Source of the DNA: Planctomycetota bacterium
GTDB taxonomy: Bacteria; Planctomycetota; Planctomycetia; Pirellulales; Pirellulaceae
NCBI GenBank assembly: GCA_017303505.1
Contig: JAFLCP010000037.1
Span: 1-55,416 of the forward strand
DNA: 55,416 nucleotides
Reading direction: 5' to 3'
The notes under the pieces were generated by a model. That model made no database searches and was not told the DNA's origin. It saw nothing but the letters and a program-made list of their open reading frames with translations. Of this stretch, positions 19,318-28,898 are shown one piece after another (positions within the stretch are counted from its first letter, which is position 1; every line of letters begins with the position of its first letter). The translations under genes and the position numbers were made by a program.

Positions 19318-19614
19318 ATGGCCAAAATCAACATTCGTCCTCTCGATGATCGTGTCGTTGTCAAGCCGATGGCTGCTGAAGAAACCACAGCTGGTGGTAT
19401 CGTGTTGCCAGACACCGCCAAAGAAAAGCCACAGCGTGGCAAAGTTGTTGCCGTTGGACCAGGCAAGCTCTTGGATAACGGACAACGTGGTGGATTGTCG
19501 GTCCAGGTTGGTGACGAAGTTATCTTCGGCAAGTACGGCGGAAGCGAAGTAGAAGTCGATGGCGAAGAAGTAAAGATTCTTCGCGAGAGCGACATTCTCG
19601 CCAAGTTGGTTTAA
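19318..19614 (+). CDS. groES: Co-chaperonin GroES
   Basis: A 98-residue GroES (Cpn10). It begins [17 protein letters not shown], has the mobile loop at about 16-34 ([18 protein letters not shown]) and the conserved [20 protein letters not shown] and [13 protein letters not shown] segments. It caps the chaperonin ring. It is placed 74 bp after groEL copy 1 and 50 bp before copy 2, so one GroES gene sits between two different GroELs. No CIRCE element is present upstream. Confidence 0.98.
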   Translation: MAKINIRPLDDRVVVKPMAAEETTAGGIVLPDTAKEKPQRGKVVAVGPGKLLDNGQRGGLSVQVGDEVIFGKYGGSEVEVDGEEVKILRESDILAKLV

Positions 19615-19664
19615 TTTTTGTTCGGAACAATACATTCAAAGTGAAAAGATAGAGGGTACTTGGC

Positions 19665-21284
19665 GTGGCAAAGCAATTATTGTTTGACGATCATGCCCGC
19701 GCCCGTATGTTACAGGGCGTGGAAAAATTGGCCAACGCTGTCGCAGTCACCATGGGACCAACCGGTCGCAACGTGATCATCGACAAGAGCTTCGGCGGAC
19801 CAACCGTTACCAAAGACGGTGTGACAGTCGCTAAAGAAGTTGAGTTGGAAGATCGCTTCGAAAACATGGGCGCTAAGCTCGTGGTTGAAGTAGCACAAAA
19901 GACCAGCGACTTGGCTGGTGACGGGACAACAACCGCAACCGTTTTGGCTCGCGCAATTTTCAAGGAAGGTCTCCGCAACATTGTTGCTGGTAGCAATCCA
20001 ACCGCGATCCGTCGCGGTATCGAGAAAGCAGCCGAAGCAGCTTGCGAAAAGCTGATGTCGATGGCTAAGCCTGTGAGCGATCCTAAGGAAGTGGCTCATG
20101 TGGGTGCGATCAGCGCCAACAACGACATGGTGATCGGTAACCTCTTGGCCGAAGCTCTTCAACGAGTTGGCAAAGATGGTGTGATCACTGTCGAAGAAGG
20201 CAAGACCACCGACACCGTAGTTGACTACGTCGATGGTATGCAATTTGACAAAGGTTTTGTTTCGCCTTATTTCATCAACAATCCAGGCGAAATGAACTGC
20301 ACCATGGACAACGCTTTGTTGTTGATCTATGAAAAGAAGATCAGCAACATTCGTGACTTAGTTCCTATTTTGGAAAAGTCGAGCCAAACAGGTCGGCCAT
20401 TGTTGATCATTGCTGAAGATGTTGACGCTGAAGCGTTGACTCTGTTGGTGGTCAACAAGTTGCGTGGCACACTCAACGTATGTGCTGTCAAGGCTCCTGG
20501 TTTCGGCGATCGTCGCAAGGCTATGTTGGGCGATATCGCTGTTCTAACCGGTGGAACTTTCATTAGTGACGATCTTGGTATCCAACTTGAGAAGCTCTCG
20601 TTGGAACACCTCGGTCGCGCTAAGAAAATTGTTGTTGACAAAGGTAACACCACCATCGTTGAAGGAAGTGGCGATCGCAAAGCAATCGATCTACGTGTTT
20701 CGCAAATTCGCGCTCAACTCGAGCAGACCGATAGCGAATACGACAAGGAAAAATTGCAAGAGCGTTTGGCCAAGCTGGCCGGTGGCGTGGCTGTCATCAG
20801 CGTAGGTGCTGAAACCGAAGCTGACATGAAGCAGAAGAAGGCTCGCGTTGAAGATGCGTTGCACGCAACTCGCGCAGCGGTTGAAGAAGGTATTTTGCCT
20901 GGCGGTGGTGTAGCTCTCGTTCGCTGCTATGAAGCAGTTGAAGCTTGCCGCGACAGCTTGAAGGGTGACGAGAAGATTGGTGCAACGATCGTATTGCAAG
21001 CTTTGGCCGCTCCAATGCGTCAAATCGCTGACAATGCGGGTATCGATGGTTCCGTGGTCGTTGACGAAGTTCGTCAGAAGAGCGGCAACATCGGTTATGA
21101 CGCTTACACCGGTCAATACGTCGACCTGATGAAGGCTGGCGTTATCGATCCTGTTAAGGTGGTTCGCACTGCGTTGACGAATGCTTCGAGCATTGCAGGT
21201 TTGATGCTCACTACAGAAGCCTTGGTCACCACCTATGACAAGGATGACAAGAAGAAGCAGCGAATCGAAGGCGTTGTAGCGTAA
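19665..21284 (+). CDS. groEL: Chaperonin GroEL (copy 2, no GGM tail)
   Basis: A 539-residue second GroEL with GTG start ([15 protein letters not shown]) and a purine-rich site (AGAGGG) upstream. It retains [25 protein letters not shown] and [12 protein letters not shown], so it should bind ATP and fold normally. Unlike copy 1 it ends with [14 protein letters not shown] and lacks the GGM tail. In multi-chaperonin bacteria such tail differences go with division of labour, for example a housekeeping and a stress or client-specialised ring; which is which cannot be decided here. It is followed by a strong terminator. Confidence 0.97.
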   Translation: MAKQLLFDDHARARMLQGVEKLANAVAVTMGPTGRNVIIDKSFGGPTVTKDGVTVAKEVELEDRFENMGAKLVVEVAQKTSDLAGDGTTTATVLARAIFKEGLRNIVAGSNPTAIRRGIEKAAEAACEKLMSMAKPVSDPKEVAHVGAISANNDMVIGNLLAEALQRVGKDGVITVEEGKTTDTVVDYVDGMQFDKGFVSPYFINNPGEMNCTMDNALLLIYEKKISNIRDLVPILEKSSQTGRPLLIIAEDVDAEALTLLVVNKLRGTLNVCAVKAPGFGDRRKAMLGDIAVLTGGTFISDDLGIQLEKLSLEHLGRAKKIVVDKGNTTIVEGSGDRKAIDLRVSQIRAQLEQTDSEYDKEKLQERLAKLAGGVAVISVGAETEADMKQKKARVEDALHATRAAVEEGILPGGGVALVRCYEAVEACRDSLKGDEKIGATIVLQALAAPMRQIADNAGIDGSVVVDEVRQKSGNIGYDAYTGQYVDLMKAGVIDPVKVVRTALTNASSIAGLMLTTEALVTTYDKDDKKKQRIEGVVA

Positions 21285-21327
21285 GTTCGCGGCGTAGGGA
21301 CCGCTAGGTTTAGGCTGATCAGCCAAA

Positions 21328-21364
21328 GGGCCACACCTTCCAAGCGGGAGTGTGGCCCTTTTTT
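21328..21364 (+). terminator. Rho-independent terminator after groEL copy 2
   Basis: Perfect 9-bp stem GGGCCACAC/GTGTGGCCC followed by six T residues (21359-21364). It separates the chaperonin genes from dnaJ, whose ATG is 15 bases further on. Confidence 0.92.
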
Positions 21365-21378
21365 GCGTTGAGGATTCG

Positions 21379-22542
21379 ATGGCCGAAAAACGTTGTTACT
21401 ACGAAGTTCTAGGTGTCGCGCGAGATGCTTCGCAGCCTGATATCGCTCGAGCATATCGTAAGCTGGCGATTAAATATCATCCGGATAGCAATCCGAATGA
21501 TGAAACTGCGATTGTTCAATTCAAGGAAGTCGCTGAAGCATATGAAGTGCTAAACGATTCGGATAAGCGACGACGCTACGATCAGTTTGGGCACGCAGGT
21601 GTTCAGCAACAAGGTGGCGGTGGCCACGACATGGAAGATATCTTCGAGCATTTCGGTGAGATGTTTCGAGGTACGATCTTCGATGACTTCTTTGGAGGTG
21701 GTGGACGAGGACGGGGACGGGCGCGTCGGGGTGCCGATGTTCGTTGCGATATCACCCTGACGCTCGAAGAAGCTGCTGCGGGCGCCAAGAAGGAAGTGAA
21801 GTTGGTCCGGCATTCCGAATGCCAGACCTGTAGTGGTTCGGGAGCAGCCCCCGGTTCCAGTCCCGAAGTTTGTCGACGATGCCGCGGCCAAGGGCAAGTC
21901 GTGCAGGCTACTGGCATCTTGAGGGTTCAGACCACCTGCCCTGCGTGTCGAGGTAGCGGTAAGACGATCTCGAATCCATGTAAGGATTGCGATGGCTCTG
22001 GAGCTCAGCCCAAAGAAGTTCGTTTGGAAGTTCCCATTCCGGCCGGTATCGACGATGGTATGCGCGTCCGCCTGACGGGCCAAGGACAGCCAAGCCCTGA
22101 TGGTGGTCCGCCTGGTGATGCGTACTGCTTTATTCACGTCAAAGCGCATCCACTATTCCGGCGCGATGGTAACGATCTACAACTGCAAGTTCCAATTTCC
22201 TATGCACAAGCCGCATTGGGAACAACGGTTGAAGTGCCAACGTTGGAAGGCGCAAAGGAACTTACCATTCCCAATGGAACACAAAGCGGCGATGTTTTCC
22301 GAATTCGTGGAATGGGTATGCCCGATCCACATTCCGGTCGCCGTGGCGATTTGCTCGTTCATACCTTTATCGAGGTTCCAAAGAAACTATCCACTCGACA
22401 AGAAGAACTATTACGCGAACTCGCATCGCTCGATCATGATCAGGTGACACCACATCGCAAATCATTCTTAGAACGAATTCGCGATTATTTTGTGGGGCAA
22501 GCCGAAGCGAAAGAGAACGCGGCCAAAGAAGAGGAGCAGTAA
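21379..22542 (+). CDS. dnaJ: Chaperone DnaJ
   Basis: A 387-residue type I J-protein, the partner that stimulates DnaK ATPase. In order: J-domain with the essential HPD at 34-36; a Gly/Phe and Gly/Arg-rich linker at 76-118; four CxxCxGxG zinc motifs starting at about 148, 165, 187 and 201 ([32 protein letters not shown]); and the C-terminal client-binding domain. The ATG at 21379 is preferred over an upstream frame extension because the latter would overlap the terminator; GAGG lies about six bases before it. grpE follows after six bases. No dnaK is present in the window. Confidence 0.97.
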   Translation: MAEKRCYYEVLGVARDASQPDIARAYRKLAIKYHPDSNPNDETAIVQFKEVAEAYEVLNDSDKRRRYDQFGHAGVQQQGGGGHDMEDIFEHFGEMFRGTIFDDFFGGGGRGRGRARRGADVRCDITLTLEEAAAGAKKEVKLVRHSECQTCSGSGAAPGSSPEVCRRCRGQGQVVQATGILRVQTTCPACRGSGKTISNPCKDCDGSGAQPKEVRLEVPIPAGIDDGMRVRLTGQGQPSPDGGPPGDAYCFIHVKAHPLFRRDGNDLQLQVPISYAQAALGTTVEVPTLEGAKELTIPNGTQSGDVFRIRGMGMPDPHSGRRGDLLVHTFIEVPKKLSTRQEELLRELASLDHDQVTPHRKSFLERIRDYFVGQAEAKENAAKEEEQ

Positions 22543-22548
22543 CCAATC

Positions 22549-23106
22549 ATGTCTAATGAAGCTGAAAACAACACTCAAAATTTCGAAAATATTGACCAAG
22601 CGCTGGGCGATGGCACGGATAATTCCAGTTCCATCACTCCGGAATCCCCCGTGACAGCCGATCAACTCAAGCAAGAATTGACGGCGGCCATGGAACGAGC
22701 TCTGCGAGCTCAAGCGGAACTTGAGAATTTCCGCAAACGCGTCTATCGTGACACCGAGCAACAATTAAAGTTTGCTTCCATTGGGTTGTTGAAAGACGTG
22801 TTGGAAGTAGCGGATAACCTGCAACGAGCCTTGGACGCTGCCAATCAAAGCGATTCCACCGGTAGTGTGGCACAAGGCATCCAAATGGTGCAAAATCAAC
22901 TCACAACGGTTTTGGGTAAACATGGGTGCGTTCCGATTGAAGCCATAGGCAAACCATTCGATCCGAATTTTCACGAAGCCTTGACCCAGATGCCAAGTGC
23001 GGACCAACCTGCGGGCAATATCCTGCAAGAACTGAGAAGAGGATATATGCTGCACGAACGAGTGGTACGTCCTTCTCAGGTGATTCTCTCGTCGGGTGCA
23101 CAATAA
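22549..23106 (+). CDS. grpE: Nucleotide exchange factor GrpE
   Basis: A 185-residue GrpE, the ADP-release factor for DnaK. The N-terminal 40 residues are acidic and disordered; the long helix (about 43-90, with RALRAQAELENFRKRVYRD) and the beta-domain ending GYMLHERVVRPSQVILS are the family hallmarks. It lies six bases after dnaJ and 18 before the FmdB-type gene, so the genes are co-transcribed. Confidence 0.97.
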   Translation: MSNEAENNTQNFENIDQALGDGTDNSSSITPESPVTADQLKQELTAAMERALRAQAELENFRKRVYRDTEQQLKFASIGLLKDVLEVADNLQRALDAANQSDSTGSVAQGIQMVQNQLTTVLGKHGCVPIEAIGKPFDPNFHEALTQMPSADQPAGNILQELRRGYMLHERVVRPSQVILSSGAQ

Positions 23107-23124
23107 GAAGAGGAATGGAACATC

Positions 23125-23442
23125 ATGCCAACCTATGATTATCAATGCGATGCCTGCGGGCATACCTTTGAACTGTTTCAAGGGATTAACGATCCTGTTG
23201 AGACCAAATGCCCAGCCTGCAAAAAGAAAAAGTTGCGTCGTTTGCTCGGCACCGGAGCGGCCATCGTGTTCAAAGGTAGTGGCTTCTACCAAACCGATTA
23301 CCGCAGTGATTCTTACCAGAAAGCTGCCAAAGCGGACAAGTCTTCCTCGGATGGTTCTGCGAAGTCTGAAAGCAAGAGCGATGCTCCTAAGAGCGACTCT
23401 GGTACGAGTAAGTCGAAGAAGCGTTCGGGATCGGATAAGTAG
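23125..23442 (+). CDS. FmdB-type zinc ribbon protein
   Basis: A 105-residue protein with the FmdB/CxxC_CXXC_SSSS zinc ribbon: MPTYDYQCDACGHTFE then CPACKKKKLRRLLG, followed by SGFYQTDYRSDSY. The second half is a Ser/Lys-rich low-complexity tail. Proteins of this family are proposed regulators or zinc-dependent partners; their function is not established. It is embedded between grpE and the M16 genes in one transcription unit, with eight bases to the next start. Confidence 0.93.
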   Translation: MPTYDYQCDACGHTFELFQGINDPVETKCPACKKKKLRRLLGTGAAIVFKGSGFYQTDYRSDSYQKAAKADKSSSDGSAKSESKSDAPKSDSGTSKSKKRSGSDK

Positions 23443-23450
23443 AGCTGCCA

Positions 23451-24710
23451 ATGCCCCAAAATTTGTTCAAGCATCAACTTGATAACGGGATGATTCTCAT
23501 TGCGGAGCCGATGCCGAACTTAAAGTCGGCTTCGATCTGTTTGAATGTACCTGCAGGGACGATGCACGAGCCCCAAGGGCTTCAAGGATTGGCATCGATC
23601 TGTTGTGACATGATTCAACGTGGCGCTGGTGAATACGATAGCCACGACATCATCAATCAACTCGATTGTTTAGGTGTGGAACGCGATGATGGCGTTTCCA
23701 CTTATCATGTCTCCTTTCATGCGTCGATGATTGCCGAGGTCTTGCCCGACGTTCTCGATATCTATTCCAAGATTGTACGAGAACCACATCTCCCGGACGA
23801 TGAGCTCGAACATTCCAAGGCAGGCGCCTTGCAAGAGCTGCGGGGACTTGAGGATGAGTTGGCCCAGCGCTGCTTTCGCGATCTGAAACGTATTCGATAC
23901 CCGGGACCCTTGGGACGCTCTCCACTGGGCGACTTCGCCGGGATCGAGGCGATCGATCGTCAACATTTGGTCGACTATCACTCGAAATTTTATATCCCGC
24001 AAGGAACAATTCTTTCCGTAGCGGGAGCAATCGATTGGCCCGAGCTGGTCGAACTGGTGGAAGGATTGTTTGGACGTTGGGGCAAAGGTGTTGAGCAAGT
24101 CTTACCAAAGCCTGACGTTATTTCGGCCTACAAACACATCGATTACCCTTCGCAACAGACGCAAATCGCATTGGCCTACGATGGCGTCCCTTATGGTCAC
24201 GCAGATTACTATCGAGCCCGGGCACTAGTGGGCATCTTGAGCGATGGCTTGAGCTCGCGGTTGTTTACCAAAGTGCGTGAAGAAAATAGCTTGGTTTATG
24301 CCGTAAGTGCATCACCGCATTCTCTGTACGGATGTGGTAGCAATCTCTGTTACGCAGGAACACAAACTCAGAAAGCACAGAAGTGCTTGGACTTGGTGTG
24401 GCAAACGATTCTGTCGCTGCGAGATGGTATTGCCCAAGAAGAGCTTGATTGCTGGAAAGCTCGCATGCGGACTTCGTTGGTCATGGAGCAGGAGTCGTCT
24501 CTAGGCCGGGCTTCGCAAATGGCATCGGATTGGTTTTATCTCGGGCGGATTGTGCCGCTGGAAGAAACGCAAATCGAGATCCAAAATCTGACAACGGAAT
24601 CGTTGCAACAATACAGCGTAGAACATCCACCTCAGAACTTTACTGTGGTTACCCTTGGCGAAGTGCAACTGGAGTTACCCGATGGAATTTCGGCAAGCAA
24701 AATTGAGTAA
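23451..24710 (+). CDS. M16 peptidase family protein, probably catalytically inactive
   Basis: A 419-residue M16 (pitrilysin) subunit. It has the two M16 halves, and in the second the substrate-binding segment SSRLFTKVREENSLVYAVSA, which contains the conserved Arg/Tyr pair. The zinc motif HxxEH expected near residue 50 is absent (GLQGLASICCDM there), so it should not hydrolyse peptides itself. Known bacterial and mitochondrial M16B enzymes are heterodimers of one such R/Y subunit and one active subunit, and the next gene supplies the latter. The two genes overlap by 29 bp, which supports a complex. Confidence 0.92.
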   Translation: MPQNLFKHQLDNGMILIAEPMPNLKSASICLNVPAGTMHEPQGLQGLASICCDMIQRGAGEYDSHDIINQLDCLGVERDDGVSTYHVSFHASMIAEVLPDVLDIYSKIVREPHLPDDELEHSKAGALQELRGLEDELAQRCFRDLKRIRYPGPLGRSPLGDFAGIEAIDRQHLVDYHSKFYIPQGTILSVAGAIDWPELVELVEGLFGRWGKGVEQVLPKPDVISAYKHIDYPSQQTQIALAYDGVPYGHADYYRARALVGILSDGLSSRLFTKVREENSLVYAVSASPHSLYGCGSNLCYAGTQTQKAQKCLDLVWQTILSLRDGIAQEELDCWKARMRTSLVMEQESSLGRASQMASDWFYLGRIVPLEETQIEIQNLTTESLQQYSVEHPPQNFTVVTLGEVQLELPDGISASKIE

Positions 24711-25902
24711 TGGGTTGGAAGTCGTAGCCGAAATTCATCCTGCTGCTCTCACTGCTTCGTACGGTATTTTCGTCAACACCGGAGCGCGTGACGAGCAACA
24801 TGGTGTTGCGGGCGTAAGTCACTTCCTCGAGCACATGGTCTTTAAGGGAACCAAGACGCGATCAGCTGCCCAAGTGAACTTGGAGTTCGATCGCATCGGC
24901 GCTTCGGCGAATGCGTACACCTCGGAAGAAAGAACGGTGTATCACGCGACGGTTTTGCCGGAGTTTCAAAAACCTGTCATGGACTTGCTTTGCGATCTCA
25001 TGAGCCCTGTGCTCGATGCAGAAGAGTTTCGCAAGGAAAAGGACGTTGTACTGGAAGAGATCGCCATGTACGACGACCAGCCTCCATACGGAGGTTTTGA
25101 GAAAGCGATGGAGATGTATTTCGGCTCACATCCTCTGTCGGCGCGAGTTCTAGGGACGTATGACTCCGTCTCAGGAATGACCGTTGAACAGATGCGCGAG
25201 TATCATCAGTTGCGTTATGCAACCGGTAACATGATTGTATGTGCCACTGGCAATGTGGACTTTGATCGCTTGGTCGAGCAAGTGCAGCAAGCGTCCGAAC
25301 ATTGGCCCGTAGGGACTCGAATTCGCGAGAACTTTGAGGTGGCCATCCATCCAACAGCCGCCGTAATGCAACACCCAGCGGCTTGCCAAAACTATTGGAT
25401 TCGAATCAGTCCGGGGCCGAGTCGACGCGACAATGATCGCTATGCTATGCGATTGTTGGCAACGATATTAGGAGACGAAACTGGGTCGCGAATTTTTTGG
25501 GAGTTAATCGACACCGGCTTGGCCGAAGGTGCGGCTCTCTATTGTCAAGAATTCGATGATGTCGGTTTGGTTCAAGCCAGCTTGTGTGCTGGACCTGAAG
25601 AATTTGAAGCGGTTCAGGAAGTCTTGGTGAATGTGATTCATTCAGGCGTTACCGTTCCGCCATCGCAAGAAGAACTAGAACAAGCCTTTCACAAGATTCA
25701 CGCTAGTATCGTGCTCGCGTCGGAACGGAGTTCCAATCGTCTCTTCACCGTGGGGTCAGCTTGGCTCAGTCGTCGAGCTTGGGAAACGGCCGACGAGATC
25801 ATTGCTCGATATCGGGCTGTGACGTTGAATGACATTCAACGAGTCGCCGATCAATATCTCAAACAACCTGCTATCAGTTTGCTGGTTTGCGGTGAAAAAT
25901 AA
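24682..25902 (+). CDS. M16 zinc peptidase (active subunit)
   Basis: A 406-residue M16 zinc metallopeptidase with the inverted zinc motif HFLEH (His47, Glu50, His51) and a distal Glu in VVLEEIAMYDD (about 125). It should cut short or unfolded peptides. The ATG at 24682 is chosen (GGAG upstream); it lies inside the end of the previous gene, giving a 29-bp overlap. The two M16 genes end the co-directional proteostasis cluster and face a GH10-like gene 82 bp away. Confidence 0.93.
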   Translation: MEFRQAKLSNGLEVVAEIHPAALTASYGIFVNTGARDEQHGVAGVSHFLEHMVFKGTKTRSAAQVNLEFDRIGASANAYTSEERTVYHATVLPEFQKPVMDLLCDLMSPVLDAEEFRKEKDVVLEEIAMYDDQPPYGGFEKAMEMYFGSHPLSARVLGTYDSVSGMTVEQMREYHQLRYATGNMIVCATGNVDFDRLVEQVQQASEHWPVGTRIRENFEVAIHPTAAVMQHPAACQNYWIRISPGPSRRDNDRYAMRLLATILGDETGSRIFWELIDTGLAEGAALYCQEFDDVGLVQASLCAGPEEFEAVQEVLVNVIHSGVTVPPSQEELEQAFHKIHASIVLASERSSNRLFTVGSAWLSRRAWETADEIIARYRAVTLNDIQRVADQYLKQPAISLLVCGEK

Positions 25903-25985
25903 GCGGACGGGCTGAGTCTTAAGACGCAGCCTTCTCCGCATGTGCGGTTGTTCCATCCTGAGCGGGCTGAGAGTTGTGTCCGCTT
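25901..25985. other. Convergent spacer with inverted repeat
   Basis: The 82-bp gap between the convergent M16 and GH10-like genes is bounded by AAGCGGAC (25901-25908) and its complement GTCCGCTT (25978-25985), with smaller palindromes inside (CGCATGTGCG). It could act as a bidirectional terminator, though there is no U-tract. Confidence 0.4.
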
Positions 25986-27538
25986 TAGGTAAGATGATCG
26001 CGGCGAAGTTGAATCCAACGCTCGACCAGCGGTCGTTTTTCCCCGTTCGCTCCAAACAAACCCGCATTGGGATGCTGGTGCGGAAAGGCATCTGAGAGTT
26101 GATTCCAGAGAATGCCCTGGACGGCTTGTTTGGCAAGCATCAATTCCAAAACATCTGCAGCGGCGGGAGGGCCAGCATTATCCGGTGACAATGCATTGAT
26201 CTTGGTCGGCACGCCGACGTCCACGGGTGGTTGACCCGATTTGGGTAATGCTTGATGCGCAAACGGAAACCATGATGAGACCATGCCCATTTTGGGGTTT
26301 GCATTTCGGTCGGCTTGCGAAGCCAATGGTTGACGCATCAGCAACATCAACGGTAAACCCAATAAAGACCATTGATCGATGAGGCGATTGAACTCCAGTA
26401 AATCTCTGGGAAGCGTACCGTTGGGCCAATAGTTGTGGTTCACTTCTAAGCCGACACCGCTGAGGCCAAGGTCCGCACGAATTAACGCGTCGACAAAATG
26501 AAGTGGCGAAATGGCTTCTTGATGCGCACCGAGATATTCACACCATGGCTGATCGACGCTGATGATTACCGCAGCGCGATCATCAAGGCTGCGGACCAAT
26601 TGAATCGCATGCACTGCTAGACGCAAAGCTTGTTCATCGGTTAAACGTAATTCGGTAGGCGCATTGAGACCAGCGGCGACATGCCAAAGATGAACTTTGC
26701 CTCGGTAACGTGTCACGACATCACGTACATGTTCTAGAACCGCTTCGAGTAATTTCTCGAATGGATCTTCCACCAACATCAACCATTCGGGTAAAGGTTG
26801 CGATTGCAGCGAAATCAACGGGCCACCGCTTACTCGCAAGCCACGTTGTCTTGCCCAGGCGATTTGTGAATCGGGAACGGTGTAGTCAGCTTTGCCGGAG
26901 CCTTTGCGGATCAGGCTCCATTCCAGAGGTATGCCAATCGTGTTGGAAAGTTCGAGAACTGGAAATTGAGACAATTGGTCGATGGGGGCAAAGGGGAGTT
27001 GAACCCCGATCAATGTAGACAAGCGAGGTTCTTGCTGATGTCGACAAAGAAGTGCTTGTTCGGTGTATCCGCGACACAGAAGTTGATTGCTGTATAACGC
27101 GTTTTCAATCGCGGTTTCGACCGCCTTGTCATGATCTTCGCCCGGAGGTGACAGAATGGCATCGAGAAAACGATCGAGCGCGATGGCGGAGCGATTTAGA
27201 AATTCTTCGGAGAGTCTCAGTCCCAAGCGTTGCCATTCGAACGCTTGGCTTCGCATGCGATGGATGGTCCCGCGAGCTAGTTCCAAGCCGAGATCATAAG
27301 GCACGTCGCTGCGGCGGAGACTGGTCGTCGACAACAATAAAGGACCATGCAATTTGGTGGGCCAAATCACGCTCAGTCGCGACGATTCATCGATTGATCG
27401 CTCGATGGCATAGGTTGAGTTAAGGTTGGTGCGTCGGCAAAACCACGGCAACCCTTCAATTCCCGTAAGGTAGGCGGTTTGCCACGCCAACGGGTCCATC
27501 GAAAAGGTTTTTGGGGTTTCGAAACGTAAGCCGGCCAT
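25985..27538 (-). CDS. GH10-like (beta/alpha)8 protein with altered catalytic residue
   Basis: A 517-residue protein. The C-terminal 330 residues resemble glycoside hydrolase family 10: an IPLEWSLIRKGSGKADYTVPDSQ-like segment (about 203-225), an LRVSGGPLI strand and a final WNQLSDAFPHQHPNAGLF segment. In place of the GH10 strand-4 WDVVNE, which carries the acid/base glutamate, there is WHVAAGLN at 285-292, so it is probably not an ordinary xylanase. A possible nucleophile is the Glu in GVGLEVNHN. The N-terminal 180 residues are unassigned. No signal peptide is visible, so it is likely cytoplasmic. Neighbours do not suggest a polysaccharide locus. The fold call is by eye. Confidence 0.7.
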   Translation of the reverse strand: MAGLRFETPKTFSMDPLAWQTAYLTGIEGLPWFCRRTNLNSTYAIERSIDESSRLSVIWPTKLHGPLLLSTTSLRRSDVPYDLGLELARGTIHRMRSQAFEWQRLGLRLSEEFLNRSAIALDRFLDAILSPPGEDHDKAVETAIENALYSNQLLCRGYTEQALLCRHQQEPRLSTLIGVQLPFAPIDQLSQFPVLELSNTIGIPLEWSLIRKGSGKADYTVPDSQIAWARQRGLRVSGGPLISLQSQPLPEWLMLVEDPFEKLLEAVLEHVRDVVTRYRGKVHLWHVAAGLNAPTELRLTDEQALRLAVHAIQLVRSLDDRAAVIISVDQPWCEYLGAHQEAISPLHFVDALIRADLGLSGVGLEVNHNYWPNGTLPRDLLEFNRLIDQWSLLGLPLMLLMRQPLASQADRNANPKMGMVSSWFPFAHQALPKSGQPPVDVGVPTKINALSPDNAGPPAAADVLELMLAKQAVQGILWNQLSDAFPHQHPNAGLFGANGEKRPLVERWIQLRRDHLT

Positions 27539-27833
27539 GAATTAGTTACTGCTTTCCAGCGGATTTCAACAAAAGCAACGATTACCGACGATACTCGCCA
27601 AACCCAACCATAGGGCGGGAACCATTCCAATCACTCACTGCCTAACTCAATACGGGCCACACTTTCAGGTACTTGAATCTCAACTGCCTTACCTGTCATG
27701 AGAAGAGGACGTTTACAGGATTCGGAAGATATGGGATAAGGGCTCTTGCATGGTTGCGCAAATCTAATCCAATCATAGACTTCGTGCAATTATGCGGTGG
27801 TTCCAACGCGGCTTATTTCCCGAAAGTCTACCC
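27539..27833. other. Divergent intergenic region
   Basis: The 295-bp spacer lies between the GH10-like gene (minus) and purC (plus). It should hold both promoters; I see no distinctive element. Confidence 0.4.
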
Positions 27834-28706
27834 ATGTCTTCCTGCGTCCTAAGCACTCAACTCCCATTCCCAAAACGAAGCGGAAAAGTACGTGATGTCT
27901 ACGACCTAGGGGATCGGCTACTGATCGTCAGTACCGATCGTATCTCTGCTTTTGATTATATCCTACCGAACGGTATTCCAGATAAAGGAAAAGTACTCAC
28001 GAAGATGAGTTGCTTTTGGTTTGCCCACCTTCCGGTCCCCAATCATTTGCTCAGTCACGAATTACCGGCAGAGGTCCGAGATCTTCCCGAGGCGGAATCT
28101 TTGGAGGGGCGGGTGATGGTGGTCAAGAAGGCGACCGTGGTCCCGTTTGAGTGCGTAATTCGCGGGTATTTGGAAGGGTCTGGATGGGCTGAATACAAGC
28201 AAAATCAGGCGGTTTGCGGGGTTTCGCTCCCCAGCGGCTTGGTGCAGTGTTCGCAGTTGCCTGAGCCCATTTTTACCCCAGCTACCAAAGCCGAAAGTGG
28301 GCACGATGAGAATGTGACCTTTGAGTACATGGCGGCCCAAGTGGGGGCAGAAGTTGCCTCACAATTGCGAGATCTCAGTTTGGCCGTCTATCGAAAAGGT
28401 GCCGAAATTGCTGCCCAAAAGGGTGTTATTATCGCGGACACTAAGTTGGAATGGGGTTGGCACAACGAACAACTCATCTTGGTCGACGAGGTTCTTACCC
28501 CTGATAGTTCTCGCTTCTGGCCATCTGATCGTTACCAGCCAGGCAGAAGTCAGCCATCGCTCGATAAGCAATTTGTACGGGAATGGCTGATGCAATGCGG
28601 TTGGGATCGCAATTCGCCTCCCCCTCCCCTGCCCCAAGAAATCGTCGAGAAGACTTCGCAGAAGTACAAGGATGTTCTCAAGCAATTAGCTGGCGTTAGC
28701 GTCTAA
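27834..28706 (+). CDS. purC: Phosphoribosylaminoimidazole-succinocarboxamide synthase PurC
   Basis: A 290-residue SAICAR synthetase, the ATP-dependent step that joins aspartate to CAIR in purine synthesis. Visible signatures are KRSGKVRDVYD, STDRISAFDYILPNGIPDKG and the C-terminal LVDEVLTPDSSRFWP. The length matches the long type (fungal-like, about 300 residues) rather than the 237-residue E. coli type. The start at 27834 (MSSCVLSTQLPF) is preferred; 27792 is an alternative with no better ribosome site. It is not next to other pur genes. Palindromic repeats follow it. Confidence 0.95.
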   Translation: MSSCVLSTQLPFPKRSGKVRDVYDLGDRLLIVSTDRISAFDYILPNGIPDKGKVLTKMSCFWFAHLPVPNHLLSHELPAEVRDLPEAESLEGRVMVVKKATVVPFECVIRGYLEGSGWAEYKQNQAVCGVSLPSGLVQCSQLPEPIFTPATKAESGHDENVTFEYMAAQVGAEVASQLRDLSLAVYRKGAEIAAQKGVIIADTKLEWGWHNEQLILVDEVLTPDSSRFWPSDRYQPGRSQPSLDKQFVREWLMQCGWDRNSPPPPLPQEIVEKTSQKYKDVLKQLAGVSV

Positions 28707-28729
28707 TGTGAAGTTGTGGTTTGTGAATC

Positions 28730-28887
28730 GTAGGTTGGGCTTCTAGCCCGACCTACCGAGCTTCGGAAAGATGTAGGTTGGGCTTCCAGCCCGATCTAGA
28801 AGAACTTTTAAAACAAGTAGGACGGGCTGAAAGCCCATCCTACGTAGACCGAGAACCATTGTAGGACGGGCTGGAAGCCCATCCTAC
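28730..28887. repeat. Four 27-bp palindromic intergenic repeats
   Basis: Four near-perfect palindromes lie between the convergent purC and sucD genes: 28730-28756, 28773-28799, 28817-28843 and 28861-28887. The first two begin GTAGGTTGGGCTTC, the last two GTAGGACGGGCTG, and the second pair is the reverse-complement type of the first. Each can fold into a hairpin with a 12-bp stem and a very small loop. They are probably dispersed REP-like elements and may also terminate both genes. Confidence 0.85.
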
Positions 28888-28898
28888 GTGACTCAACA

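Noticed and set aside
28730-28887. CRISPR array.
   Set aside because: Each unit is itself a whole palindrome, the spacers are only about 17 bp, the copies are of two types and no cas genes are present.
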